From NCBI GenBank assembly GCA_964453205.1, contig CAYVRC010000007.1, forward strand, positions 9,178 through 73,177: a DNA stretch of 64,000 bases, read 5' to 3'. The notes under the pieces were generated by a model. That model made no database searches, was not told the DNA's origin, and worked only from the letters and a program-made list of their open reading frames with translations. The translations under genes and the position numbers were made by a program. Shown here in pieces: positions 54,789 to 64,000 of this stretch; positions within the stretch are counted from its first letter, which is position 1; each line of letters starts with the position of its first letter. The stretch is from Crateriforma sp964453205 (lineage in GTDB: Bacteria; Planctomycetota; Planctomycetia; Pirellulales; Pirellulaceae).

Positions 54789-57407
54789 ATGACACCAATG
54801 ATGAAACAGTATCATGAGGCGAAAGCGGCTTGCGGCGACGCGATGCTGTTGTTTCGCATGGGCGATTTCTACGAGCTGTTCCTGGACGACGCGGTGACCG
54901 CCGCCCGCGTTCTCGGCCTGACGCTGACCAGCCGCGACAAAGACAGCGACAACCCGACGCAGATGGCCGGGTTTCCGCATCACCAGCTGGATCAGTACCT
55001 GCATAAATTGATCCGGGCCGGATACCGCGCGGCGGTTTGCGAACAAGTCGAGGACCCCAAGCAGGCCAAGGGCTTGGTGCGTCGCGAAATCACGCGGATC
55101 GTCAGCGCCGGCACGCTGACCGACGACGGGCTGTTGGACCCCCGCGAAGCGAACTATTTGGCTTGCGTGGTCTTGCCCGGCGGGAAAGAGCAGGACGACG
55201 CGAATCCGCTGATCGGGCTCGCTTGGGCGGAACTTTCCAGCGGTCGTTTCGAAGCCGGCGTTTTTCCGCGGGCTCGTCTGGAAGATGAACTGGAACGCAT
55301 CGGCCCGGCCGAGGTCCTGTATCGCGAAGACGACGCCCGATTCTGCCCCGACACGACAGCCACGTGGGCTTGGACGCCGCGTCCGGCTTGGTCGTTCGCG
55401 GCCGACGCGTCCCGCGAAACCTTGTGCAAACAATTCGGCGTTCACAATCTGGACGGTTTCGGATTTTCGGCCGAGGAGGGCGTCGCGATTCGTGCCGCCG
55501 GTGCCGTGATGACGTACTTGCAGGAAACCCAGCCGTCGGGCCTGGATCACTTTCGCAGTCTGTCGTCGCACAAGCACAGCGAAGTGTTGCAGATCGACGC
55601 GGCGACGCGGCGGAGCCTGGAGATCACGCGGACCCTTCGCACGGCGTCGCGTGAAGGTTCGCTGTTGGACGTGATCGATCAAACTTGCACGCCGATGGGA
55701 TCGCGGATGCTGGGCGATTGGATCGCCGCGCCTTTGATCCAACGGCGTCCCATCGAAGACCGATTCGACAGCGTCGCCGAATTCGGCGGAAACGAAAAAC
55801 TCCGCGACGACGTCCGCAAAACGCTCAAACAGACGTTCGACTTGACGCGGCTGTTGGCCAGGTTGGCGACCGGGCGGACCGGACCGCGTGACTTGCAACA
55901 GGTCGCCGCGACCTTGGCGAACTTGCCGCCGCTGAAGGCACGACTGGTCGATCGCAAACCGGCCCGATTGATGGCGATCGAAGCGGGGTTGCATTTGTGT
56001 CCCGAATTGCGATCGACCTTGGAGAACGCGTTGGCCGATGAATGTCCGTTGTCCGCCGCCGACGGAAACTTTATCCGCGCGGGGTTCGACGAAGAACTGG
56101 ACCAGCTCCGAGAGTTGGCCAAGGGCGGGAAAGCGTGGATCGCCGCGTACCAACAACGCCAGATGGATGAAACCGGGATCACCAACCTGAAAGTCGGCTA
56201 CAACCGCGTGTTCGGCTATTACTTGGAAGTCAGCAACGCGCACCGCGATCAGGTCCCGGATTTCTTCATTCGCAAACAGACTTTGAAGAACGCCGAGCGT
56301 TACATTACACCGGAGCTGAAGGAATACGAAGAAAAGGTCTTGGCGGCGGACGATCGGGCGGCGTCGCGTGAACAGCTTTTGTTTCAAGAACTGCGTCAGA
56401 AAACGCACCAGCATTTGGCGGTGCTGCAAGAAGTCGCCGCATCGATGGCCGAACTGGATGTGTTATCGGCGTTGGCCGAGATCGCCCGCCATCGCGGCTG
56501 GGTGCGTCCCGAATTGACCGACGATTCGGTGCTACGGATCGAAGCCGGTCGCCACCCGGTCTTGGACGTGACGATGCCGCAGGGTCAGTTCGTCCCGAAC
56601 GATTGTGTCCACTCGCCCGAATGCGGAATGATTTTGCTGATCACCGGTCCGAACATGGCGGGCAAGAGCACTTACATCCGTCAGGTCGCGTTGATCACCT
56701 TGTTGGCCCAGGCCGGTTCCTTCGTTCCCGCGGACAAGGCCTTGATCGGACTGACCGACCGGATCTTTGCGCGTGTCGGGGCGAGCGACGAACTGAATCG
56801 CGGTCAGAGTACTTTCATGGTGGAGATGGTCGAAACGGCTCGCATCCTGAACACGGCGACTTCGCGGAGTTTGGTGATTTTGGATGAAATCGGTCGCGGG
56901 ACCAGCACCTACGACGGCCTTTCACTGGCCTGGGCGATCACGGAATATTTGCACGAACAGATCGGCTGTCGCACGTTGTTCGCCACGCACTACCACGAAT
57001 TGACTCAGCTCGAAGAAACCTTACCCCAGGTCGCCAACCTGAACGTCGCGGTCAAAGAATGGAACGACGAAGTCGTGTTTCTGCACCGCATCGTCAGTGG
57101 CGGCGCTGACAAGAGCTACGGCATTCACGTGGCACGCTTGGCGGGGATTCCCGACGCCGTCAACGAACGCGCGAAGGACGTGTTGGCGCAGTTGGAAGCC
57201 GATCATCGTGACGCCTTTGATCGCCCCACGATCGCGCCGCCCAGCGATCGCGGTTCCGGCAATCAGTTTCAATTGACTCTGTTCGGTTTCGCGGATCATC
57301 CGTTGCTGGAAGATTTGCAAAAACTGGACGTCAATGCGATCACTCCCCTCGAGGCGATGCAATTCTTGCAGGAAGCCAAAGAGAAGCTTCAGTCCGCCCG
57401 GGTTTAA
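54789..57407 (+). CDS. mutS: DNA mismatch repair protein MutS
   Basis: 872 residues, the MutS1 type. The mismatch-binding Phe-x-Glu is in FRMGDFYELF (near 26-35). The Walker A GPNMAGKST is at about 620-628, followed by the ILDEIGRGTSTYDG signature and the FATHYHELT His-containing switch. The domain order (mismatch, connector, lever, clamp, ATPase) matches the family by length. It recognises mispaired bases and starts repair. mutL is not nearby. It converges with panC with only 15 nt between them. Confidence 0.97.
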   Translation: MTPMMKQYHEAKAACGDAMLLFRMGDFYELFLDDAVTAARVLGLTLTSRDKDSDNPTQMAGFPHHQLDQYLHKLIRAGYRAAVCEQVEDPKQAKGLVRREITRIVSAGTLTDDGLLDPREANYLACVVLPGGKEQDDANPLIGLAWAELSSGRFEAGVFPRARLEDELERIGPAEVLYREDDARFCPDTTATWAWTPRPAWSFAADASRETLCKQFGVHNLDGFGFSAEEGVAIRAAGAVMTYLQETQPSGLDHFRSLSSHKHSEVLQIDAATRRSLEITRTLRTASREGSLLDVIDQTCTPMGSRMLGDWIAAPLIQRRPIEDRFDSVAEFGGNEKLRDDVRKTLKQTFDLTRLLARLATGRTGPRDLQQVAATLANLPPLKARLVDRKPARLMAIEAGLHLCPELRSTLENALADECPLSAADGNFIRAGFDEELDQLRELAKGGKAWIAAYQQRQMDETGITNLKVGYNRVFGYYLEVSNAHRDQVPDFFIRKQTLKNAERYITPELKEYEEKVLAADDRAASREQLLFQELRQKTHQHLAVLQEVAASMAELDVLSALAEIARHRGWVRPELTDDSVLRIEAGRHPVLDVTMPQGQFVPNDCVHSPECGMILLITGPNMAGKSTYIRQVALITLLAQAGSFVPADKALIGLTDRIFARVGASDELNRGQSTFMVEMVETARILNTATSRSLVILDEIGRGTSTYDGLSLAWAITEYLHEQIGCRTLFATHYHELTQLEETLPQVANLNVAVKEWNDEVVFLHRIVSGGADKSYGIHVARLAGIPDAVNERAKDVLAQLEADHRDAFDRPTIAPPSDRGSGNQFQLTLFGFADHPLLEDLQKLDVNAITPLEAMQFLQEAKEKLQSARV

Positions 57408-57422
57408 TCGTTTTCCCCGTCG

Positions 57423-58283
57423 TCAAGGCAGAAGGCTTTGATTGTCGATCAGGCGGGTCGAACCGACGTGGGCCGCGATCAGGGCGACCGCGGGGCCATC
57501 GACGTGAGCCGTTTCGGAAAGGTCGTCGGCGTGTCGGATGACCGCGTAGTCGACCGAATCGACCGGGGCGCCGTCATCCGATTCCACCAACAGGCGATCG
57601 GTCATCAGTTTCTCCAAGACCGCGGTCGATCGCTGGCCGGAACGGAAGGCGGTTTCGGCGGCGCGAAGGGCCGCGGACAATCGCAGGGCCGTTTCGCGCT
57701 GCGGCGGCGTCAGGTAGCGATTCCGACTGCTCATCGCCAAACCGTCGGGGTCGCGGATGATGTCGGCGGCAACGATTTCGATGTCGACGTTCAAGTCGCG
57801 AACCATCGCGGCGATGGTTCGCCATTGCTGATAATCTTTCCGTCCGAAGATCGCATGGGTGCCCGGCAAGATCTGAAACAATTTCATCACGACGGTCGCG
57901 ACACCGATGAAGTGTCCGGCGCGGTGACGGCCTTCCAAGGTCGCGGCGACGTCGGGCGGCGAGATTCGAGTGCTGAATCCCGTCGGATACATCATATCGT
58001 CGGTGGGAACAAAAACCGCGTCGGTGTTTCGGTCGCGAAGTTTCTCCAGGTCAGCCTGCAAGATTCGCGGGTATCGGGAAAAATCTTCGCCCTCGCCGAA
58101 CTGCGTCGGGTTCACAAAAATGGTCGCAACGACGTGATCGCACCACTCGCGTCCGAGGTCGATCAGTGACAGATGGCCTTCGTGAAGGGCGCCCATGGTC
58201 GGGACGATGGCGACGGACTTGCCGGCGAGTCGAGCCGAGCGAACGTGGTGCCGCGCCGTCGCGATGGAGTCCAGGATTTTCAT
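57423..58283 (-). CDS. panC: Pantothenate synthetase (pantoate-beta-alanine ligase)
   Basis: 286 residues; joins pantoate and beta-alanine with ATP in pantothenate and coenzyme A synthesis. Marks are IVPTMGALHEGHLSLI (27-42), IFVNPTQFGEGEDF near 70, GRKDYQQW near 154 and the DGLAMSSRNRYL motif (K-x-S-like flexible loop) near 180. Length matches the family. It is separate from the other pan genes and starts about 22 nt past the HU-gene terminator. Confidence 0.96.
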   Translation of the reverse strand: MKILDSIATARHHVRSARLAGKSVAIVPTMGALHEGHLSLIDLGREWCDHVVATIFVNPTQFGEGEDFSRYPRILQADLEKLRDRNTDAVFVPTDDMMYPTGFSTRISPPDVAATLEGRHRAGHFIGVATVVMKLFQILPGTHAIFGRKDYQQWRTIAAMVRDLNVDIEIVAADIIRDPDGLAMSSRNRYLTPPQRETALRLSAALRAAETAFRSGQRSTAVLEKLMTDRLLVESDDGAPVDSVDYAVIRHADDLSETAHVDGPAVALIAAHVGSTRLIDNQSLLP

Positions 58284-58304
58284 CGGAGTCAGTCTGTCGG
58301 GCTA

Positions 58305-58346
58305 CGAAAAAACCGAAGCCGGATACGGGTCCGGGCTTCGGTTTTG
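58305..58346 (-). terminator. Intrinsic terminator of the HU-family gene
   Basis: AAAACCGAAGCC at 58309-58320 pairs with GGCTTCGGTTTT at 58334-58345. Read on the minus strand the stem is followed by a run of T, so it would stop transcription from the HU gene before panC. The plus strand also has TTTT, so weak two-way action is possible. Confidence 0.8.
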
Positions 58347-58436
58347 TTCGTCGCCGCATGGGGGTACGGCAAAATGAAAAAGACGTCTTGAATCAACTTC
58401 AAAGATGGTTCCGCCGCCGGGACGAGGCCGTCCGGC

Positions 58437-58742
58437 TCAGATCATTTCTTTCAGGCCCTTCAGGGGCCGAATCACGATCTTCTTGCTGGCCGGCTTCGGG
58501 TTCAACCAGATTTCGGTACCGTCGGCCGGATTACGGCCTTTGCGCTTCGGCTTGGCGGGCACGTCGCGACGGACGATCTTGCACAAACCGGGGATGGCGA
58601 ATTGTCCGGAACCCTTCTTGCCCAACTCGGCACGAATTTCCTCGGTCAAAGCGTCGAAAACGGCGGCAACATCTTTTTTGGACAATTCTGTCGCTTCGGC
58701 GATGTTGGCCAAGATCTGGGTCTTGGTCGGAGCCTTAGCCAT
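58437..58742 (-). CDS. HU/IHF-family DNA-binding protein
   Basis: 101 residues. The HU arm region RKGRNPADGTEIWL is clear (near 70), followed by the NPKPASKKIVIRP variant of the usual IPAxKxPxFKPGKxLK end. The N-terminal helices TKTQILANIAEATELSKKDVAAV match the dimer fold. It bends and compacts DNA. The ATG at 58742 (MAKAPTK) is used instead of 9 codons upstream. It is monocistronic with its own terminator at 58305-58346. Confidence 0.93.
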   Translation of the reverse strand: MAKAPTKTQILANIAEATELSKKDVAAVFDALTEEIRAELGKKGSGQFAIPGLCKIVRRDVPAKPKRKGRNPADGTEIWLNPKPASKKIVIRPLKGLKEMI

Positions 58743-58997
58743 GGGCGATACCCTTTTTTCAAAAGTCAAAAATAGTGTGGTGTGAGTCCGGAAAACGCGA
58801 TGCTCCGGTCAGCGTCAGAGCAAGGTAATATGCCGTCTGGGGGATCCGTGCAAGCGGGCAAGCGGCAAAAAAACCAACGTTTTGCGGGGTTTAGTGCGCG
58901 GGGGTTGACTTTCGGCCGCGGACCCGATGCGAATCCGGATGCCGATCGCCTACCGGTGCGCCGTCCGGCGACACCGAACGTACGCCGGGCCGACGGC

Positions 58998-61900
58998 TCA
59001 GACCAGCGACGACGTGATCGCTTCATCGACCGCGTCGCTGTTCAGGCCCGCGTCGTCCATGGTCGTGGCGACCCGGTCGGCCGCGGAGGATTGCAGGGAC
59101 AAACGCGGTGAAACGTCGGGCATCGTGGCGTCCACCGTTTCGGCGACGGGTTCGGTCGGTCGAGCGTTGCGCTGACCGATGCCGTCGTCGGCGTTGCCCG
59201 CCGAGCTGGCGAAGCGGCCGAATCGCGATGTCGCCGATGACGTCACCGGCGTCGCGGTCGGCGTGACGACGTCGATCAAGCTGACGCCGCCGCTGATCGG
59301 TGATTCGCCTTCGCCGTCATCGTCACCGGGCAGCAGGACGTTGCCCGCGGCGCTGTCGCCGGTCACTTGCGTGGTCGCGCTTTGAACCGCCTGCGTCACC
59401 GGAGGATCCGAGGATGCGGTCGTCGTCGAAGTGCTCGATTCGACAAAGGTCGTATGGCGTGAATCCAAACTGATCTTCATCAGTCGCATGTCGCCGACCG
59501 TGCCACGCACGTCGACTTGACGTCCCGTTCGCACCGGGGCGGCCGCTTCGACGTTCGCCGACGAACCGTTCAAGCCACGGATCGTGACCTCGTCACCGGA
59601 GCTGTTCAATTCGACGGTCGGATCGGTGACCGATCCGGTGTCGCTGCCGGTGGTCATGAAGACCGGAGATTGGCCCGGCTGGACGACGGCCAGGATGGAT
59701 TGACGCGGCGCATTGCCCAGCCAATCGCGAATCGAAATGTACTCCGGTCGCAAGCCTCCCAAGTCGGCTTGGATGTTGGCGTCGCCGTCCTCCGGCGCAC
59801 TGGTGATGTTCAACTCCTGCGGCTCGGCGCCGTTTTGCAAGAACGGAATGGCCGGAATCACGACGCGAAAATTGCCCGGCAACTGTTGTAAGAATCCGTA
59901 CCGTCCGTCGGAGATTCGTGACGCACTCACGTCGACGTCTTCGCCGAGTTCGTTGGTGCCCACCAATCGAATGCCGGAAATGTCGCCGGACAAGTTGTTG
60001 TCGATGCTCAGCAGGATGTCGCGCGGTTCAAAGTCCGTGACCGTGACCGTCATCGTCGCGGTGACTTGCAACCCCTCGGGATCCGTGACGGTGTAGGTGA
60101 AAATGTCATCGCCGACAAACTCGCCGGCCGGCGCGGTGTAAAAGATGGTGTCCTCGGCCGTATTGATTCGCACCGTGCCGCCTTGGGACGTGGTGCCGAC
60201 GGCGCTGAAGCGAAGGACTTCACCGGCGTCGACGTTTTCAGGTAGGTCTTGCAGCGTCAGCACCGCCGTTTCGCCGGCGGATCGCACCACTCGCGTTGTC
60301 TCGTCGTTGGCGGCCGGCGGATCGTTGACGTTGGTAACGGTGAAGGTGACGGTACCGACGGCCAATCCGCCGCCGGTGTCTTGGATCGTGTAACGAACCG
60401 TTTCGGTGCCGGCAAAGTTCGCCGCCGGCGTGTAGAGCAGCTCGCCGCCATCGGTGCTGATCGTCACCGTGCCGCCGGCGGACGGCGTTTCGACGCTCGT
60501 GATCGAGAACGTCTGGTTGTCGACGTCGCGGGTGTCATTGGCCAACACGTCAAAGCCGGCTCGCGAGGCGTCTTCGGTGACGGTGAAGGCGTCGTCGACG
60601 GCCGTCGGTGGTTCGTCGCCCGGATTCACCGTGACCGAGACGCCGACGGCGACCGAATCGGTGCCGTCACTGAGCGTGTAGGTGAACGAATCGCTGCCGG
60701 TGAACGTGGCCGGCGGCGTGTATTCGACGGACTTGCCATCGGCCGCGATTTCGATCGTGGCGCCAGCCGTCGAGGCCGTCACGCCGGTGATCGTCAGTTC
60801 CTCGCCCGTGTCGGGAGCCGAGCTGTCGTTGGCCAACAAGTCCAGAACGTTCAGCACGGTGCCCTGATCGACCGTGAACGAATCACTGGCGCCCAGCGGC
60901 GGATCGTTGACGTTGGTAACCGTCACGTTGACGGTGCCGTCGTCTTGGATGCCGTCGCTGTTGGCGACGCGATAAGTGAAACTGACGTCGCCGACGAAAT
61001 CGGGTGTGGGCGTGAAGCTGAGTTGTCCGTTCGAAATCGAAACCGTACCGCCGCTGGTCGGTTGTTCGACGGACACCAGAGTCAACGTCGTACCGGTTGC
61101 CGCCGTGTCGTTGTCCAGCACATCCAACAGGTTCCCGGTCGTGTCTTCGGCGACCGTGAACGTGTCGCCGACCACGCTAAAGTTTTGGTCGACGGTCAGC
61201 GAAACCGTGCCAAAGACGACATTTTCGGCCGGAATCCGATTGTCGGTGGAATACAACAGCGTTTCGCTACTGGACAAGTCGGCACGTTCGCTGACGATGT
61301 TCGTGCTGCCGCTTGCGATGGCTTCCATCCGAACCGTGGCGATCAGACTTTCCGCTTCGTCGGACGGGACCAACCGGGTTTGCGCCGCGCCGAGTTCGTC
61401 GATCAATCCGTCTTGGAACGAACCGTTCTGGACCGTCAGAAAGTCGTCGCTGTACTCGATCGTCGAACCGGGAACCGGTCGGATCACGCCGCTGTCGAAC
61501 AAGATGTCGGCGAACGCGGCGAAGATGCCGCGACGATCAAAGCCCGGTCGTTCGTCGACGCCGTACATTCGCAATTCGAACTCTTGTCCGGTCGAGACGT
61601 TGTTGATGACGTTGCCGCTGAGGTCGGTAACCTCCAAGCGGATGCCCGCGAGGGGCGGGTTTTCGACGTTGATGCTGAAGCTGTCGTTGCGAACGTTGCC
61701 GGCCGAGTCGGTCATCTGGAATTCGACGTCGACGGTGCCGACATCGGCCGCCGTCGGTGTCCAATTGACCAAGCCGGTTGTCGCGTCGATCGTCGCGCCG
61801 GTCGGCGCGTCGGCCAACGCGTAGACAAGGCCGCTGCCCTCTTCGGTGCTGATCAGATTCGTGATGAACGCGCGGCCCACGTTGGCTTGCGTCGCCGCGG

Positions 61901-63944
61901 TGTCACCGACCGGGGCCGGCGGGGTACTGTCGTACGTCACCGTCAGGGTGCTCGAATTGGTGCTGCTGGACGCTCCGTTGCTGCGACGGGCGGCCAAGAC
62001 GTAGTCGCCGTCGCCCAAGGCCGCGATGTTGTTCGTCGTCAATTCCAAGCTGGTGCCGGTGGCGACCGCCGTGCCGATGACCGCTCCGCCGTCGGTGTTG
62101 ATGATTTCGACGGTGTCGCCGGATTCCACCCCGGTCACGTTGAACGTCAGCGATCCGGCGTTGGTGACGTTGTCGGTATTGCTGGAACCACTGTCACTGG
62201 CGGCCGACAATTCCAATCCGGTCGGCGGCGTCAACTGACCATCGACAAAGTTGAATTGGACGACTTGTCGATCGTCGCCGCTGGCCGACGTCTGTGCGGC
62301 GACTTGAACGCGAACGTCGACGGTTCCGGTGAACCCGGTCGTGGGCGTGACGGTGACCAAGCCCGACGAATCGACCGATGCGGTGGCAACGGGGCCTCCG
62401 CTTTGGGTCGTCAACACCGTCGTGCCGTAGACGACGGGGTCGCCTTCGACGTCGACGCTGGACAGTTGCAGGGTCGCGGGCGTATCGACCGCCGCGGTGA
62501 TCGGTGACGTGATCGCATTCAAGAACGGCTGGCTGTTGGTGCTCTGCCCGGTGTCGGCGATCACGGTGACCGGCACGACTTCGCTGTGCGTGTTGCCGTC
62601 GGGGTCCGTCACGGTGATCGTGACGTTGGTGGTGCCCGTGCCGCCGAGGGCTTTCAACATCACCACGCTGTTTTCTGTATCGGTGAACACCGTGGCATTA
62701 TCGATCCGGATCGGCGTCGTCGGCGCCCCGCCGCCCTGGGACGCCGGCGGATTGGTTTGCATGTTGCTGATCGCTTCGCGGACGTCTTCCCCTTCGACCA
62801 ACTGGCCGAAGATCGAATGATTGAAATCCAAGTGCCGCGTGTCACGCTCGGTCACAAAGAACTGCGAATTGTTCGTGTCGTCGCTGGTTTTGGCGAACGA
62901 CAAAATTCCGTCGCGATTGTGTTGCAAGTCGGGATGAAACTGGTCGTCGAAAACGCCGAGCGCCGAACCGCTGGTGCCGGTTCCCGTCGGATCACCGGCT
63001 TGAATGACAAAACCGTTGACGACGCGGTGAAAGATGATGCCGTCGTAGAAGCCGGATTCGGCAAGATCGGCGACGCGTCCGGCCGGCACGGGCGCTCGCT
63101 GCTCGAAAAGTTCGAACACCATGTCGTCGAAGCCTTCCATGTCCAACCGCAGCGATCGGTTGCCCGTGATCACGGTCGCTTCGATCAAGCTGGGATCTTC
63201 CACCGTCACGGTCGTCGTCAACACGTTGCCGTCGGGATCGTAAGCGTCGATGACCAAGTGCAACGGGGAACCGATGCGAACGTTTTGTGGACCCAGCGCG
63301 TCGAAGGTCGGCGTTTCGTTTTGTGGGATCGGGACGCCGCTGCGGCTGCTGATCGTTTCCAGGCTCAGCACGCCGACGGCTTCGCTGTCGTCGGGAAACC
63401 GCCACGTCGGATATTGGTCGATGCCTTCGGCGATGCCGATGCTGTTGGGCGTTCGGTCGGGATTGGTGACCTCGATGAACGGCAGGTCGTCGCCGCCGTC
63501 GTCGAAGATCTGTTTTTGCTGCGTGCAGGCCGGGCACCAATGGGCGCCGAAAAATTCAACGCCCGCGCTGGCCAAGTTTTTGGCGAACTGAACCAAATCC
63601 GGGGCCGCTTCGCCTTCGCCCTGCTGAACGATCGGTAAAGCGGCTGAATCGGATGACGCGGAGGAATGGGCGGAAAAATCTTCCACCGGCAGCCCCTCGG
63701 CACCAGTGAACAAAAGTTCCACATCGCCGGCCAGCAGTTGCCGTCGCTCAAGCGTTTCCAGTCGCAGCGGGCCTCGCTGGGACAAATCGGGACGTGCCGA
63801 AACGCTCGACGCCGTGGGCGATTCGAGCAGCGAAGTGAGAATTTTGCGAAAAGATTTGCGCGACATGCTGGGGACTTCGACGGCGGAAGAATCAAAAGGT
63901 CGTGGGGACAACCGAGACGAGGCGGTTTCAGACGGCACAGTCAT
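58998..63944 (-). CDS. Giant exported protein: thioredoxin-fold domain, cyclophilin domain and cadherin-like repeats
   Basis: 1648 residues. An LEPR-XLL-type motif (LETLERRQLLAGD, 62-74) follows a basic N-terminus. A thioredoxin-fold domain (about 115-205) has WCPAC at 136-140, QKQIF and the cis-proline YPTW, resembling VKOR-linked thioredoxins. A cyclophilin-type peptidyl-prolyl isomerase domain (about 262-425) has FYDGIIFHRVVNGF, IQAGDPTGTGTSG, NNSQFFVTERD and LDFNHSIFGQLVEG (catalytic Arg307 in FHR present). From about 430, many cadherin/tandem-95-like repeats (NDPPxxxxDxFTV, then NDTAA and FTYTVTDPEG) fill the rest, with a Ser/Thr-rich end. It is likely a secreted surface folding enzyme and adhesin. 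The start at 63944 is uncertain; Met27 (MSRKSFRK) is an alternative. Confidence 0.87.
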   Translation of the reverse strand: MTVPSETASSRLSPRPFDSSAVEVPSMSRKSFRKILTSLLESPTASSVSARPDLSQRGPLRLETLERRQLLAGDVELLFTGAEGLPVEDFSAHSSASSDSAALPIVQQGEGEAAPDLVQFAKNLASAGVEFFGAHWCPACTQQKQIFDDGGDDLPFIEVTNPDRTPNSIGIAEGIDQYPTWRFPDDSEAVGVLSLETISSRSGVPIPQNETPTFDALGPQNVRIGSPLHLVIDAYDPDGNVLTTTVTVEDPSLIEATVITGNRSLRLDMEGFDDMVFELFEQRAPVPAGRVADLAESGFYDGIIFHRVVNGFVIQAGDPTGTGTSGSALGVFDDQFHPDLQHNRDGILSFAKTSDDTNNSQFFVTERDTRHLDFNHSIFGQLVEGEDVREAISNMQTNPPASQGGGAPTTPIRIDNATVFTDTENSVVMLKALGGTGTTNVTITVTDPDGNTHSEVVPVTVIADTGQSTNSQPFLNAITSPITAAVDTPATLQLSSVDVEGDPVVYGTTVLTTQSGGPVATASVDSSGLVTVTPTTGFTGTVDVRVQVAAQTSASGDDRQVVQFNFVDGQLTPPTGLELSAASDSGSSNTDNVTNAGSLTFNVTGVESGDTVEIINTDGGAVIGTAVATGTSLELTTNNIAALGDGDYVLAARRSNGASSSTNSSTLTVTYDSTPPAPVGDTAATQANVGRAFITNLISTEEGSGLVYALADAPTGATIDATTGLVNWTPTAADVGTVDVEFQMTDSAGNVRNDSFSINVENPPLAGIRLEVTDLSGNVINNVSTGQEFELRMYGVDERPGFDRRGIFAAFADILFDSGVIRPVPGSTIEYSDDFLTVQNGSFQDGLIDELGAAQTRLVPSDEAESLIATVRMEAIASGSTNIVSERADLSSSETLLYSTDNRIPAENVVFGTVSLTVDQNFSVVGDTFTVAEDTTGNLLDVLDNDTAATGTTLTLVSVEQPTSGGTVSISNGQLSFTPTPDFVGDVSFTYRVANSDGIQDDGTVNVTVTNVNDPPLGASDSFTVDQGTVLNVLDLLANDSSAPDTGEELTITGVTASTAGATIEIAADGKSVEYTPPATFTGSDSFTYTLSDGTDSVAVGVSVTVNPGDEPPTAVDDAFTVTEDASRAGFDVLANDTRDVDNQTFSITSVETPSAGGTVTISTDGGELLYTPAANFAGTETVRYTIQDTGGGLAVGTVTFTVTNVNDPPAANDETTRVVRSAGETAVLTLQDLPENVDAGEVLRFSAVGTTSQGGTVRINTAEDTIFYTAPAGEFVGDDIFTYTVTDPEGLQVTATMTVTVTDFEPRDILLSIDNNLSGDISGIRLVGTNELGEDVDVSASRISDGRYGFLQQLPGNFRVVIPAIPFLQNGAEPQELNITSAPEDGDANIQADLGGLRPEYISIRDWLGNAPRQSILAVVQPGQSPVFMTTGSDTGSVTDPTVELNSSGDEVTIRGLNGSSANVEAAAPVRTGRQVDVRGTVGDMRLMKISLDSRHTTFVESSTSTTTASSDPPVTQAVQSATTQVTGDSAAGNVLLPGDDDGEGESPISGGVSLIDVVTPTATPVTSSATSRFGRFASSAGNADDGIGQRNARPTEPVAETVDATMPDVSPRLSLQSSAADRVATTMDDAGLNSDAVDEAITSSLV

Positions 63945-64000
63945 CGGACTTGTTCGGCATCGAACCGGCCGGCGAATGTGAAAAATCGGTATTACACTCA

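Noticed and set aside
60249..62507. 752-codon plus-strand open frame over the giant surface protein
   Set aside because: It lies antisense to the cadherin-like repeats; long antisense frames are common in GC-rich genes, and the translation is Arg/Gly/Asp-rich with no domain.

Overview
The window looks like a piece of a chromosome from a planctomycete, most likely a Pirellulaceae member related to Rhodopirellula. The main evidence is a neighbouring pair of genes for a planctomycete-type cytochrome c/DUF1549/DUF1553 protein and a DUF1501 protein, a giant surface protein with an LEPR-XLL-type N-terminus, several long low-complexity secreted proteins, high GC (roughly 60% by eye), frequent GTG/TTG starts, and housekeeping genes scattered singly rather than in classical operons. 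No rRNA, tRNA, CRISPR array, insertion sequence or prophage is visible. One 10-N scaffold gap lies at 43099-43108, inside rimI.

Layout. 1-13 kb: a truncated dihydrolipoyl dehydrogenase, a zinc alcohol dehydrogenase, an MprF-like membrane protein, the DUF1549/DUF1501 pair, an HtrA protease, an ABC-2 exporter (ATPase and permease overlapping by 4 nt) and argJ. 13-22 kb, minus strand: a 1405-residue P-loop ATPase with two DUF4332 modules, a MoxR ATPase, an M3 oligopeptidase, a SLOG/molybdenum-carrier-like protein and an RluD-type pseudouridine synthase. 22.1-22.5 kb: tmRNA (ssrA) and its terminator. 22.6-31 kb: an M16 peptidase, a beta-propeller protein, an eno-hypothetical-tmk cluster, and ribE-rsmA. 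31-34 kb: a membrane-anchored pentaheme cytochrome with TPRs and a zinc-ligand-poor L36. 34-38.5 kb: hpt with two glycosyltransferases as overlapping genes, plus small hypotheticals. 38.5-47.5 kb: a BrkB-family membrane protein, a DUF11 repeat protein, rimI (with the gap), a TauE-type transporter, a secreted beta-helix protein and a Tat-exported Gfo/Idh/MocA oxidoreductase. 47.4-51.3 kb: a response regulator with a hemerythrin-like partner, a GT2, about 1.07 kb without a convincing protein gene that ends in an intrinsic terminator, and a rhomboid protease. 51.4-58.7 kb: groES-groEL behind a -24/-12 (sigma-54 type) element, a methyltransferase, mutS, panC and an HU-family protein. 59-64 kb: a 1648-residue surface protein combining a thioredoxin-fold domain, a cyclophilin domain and cadherin-like repeats.

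The most interesting points are the thioredoxin-cyclophilin-adhesin fusion, the ATPase-DUF4332 protein, the sigma-54-type promoter before groESL, the orphan terminator and structured region at 49.5-50.4 kb that suggest an unannotated RNA, and a recurring pattern of short (mostly 15-18 bp) tandem duplications at gene ends and between genes. Everything here comes from reading the sequence and from knowledge of protein families; no database search was run.
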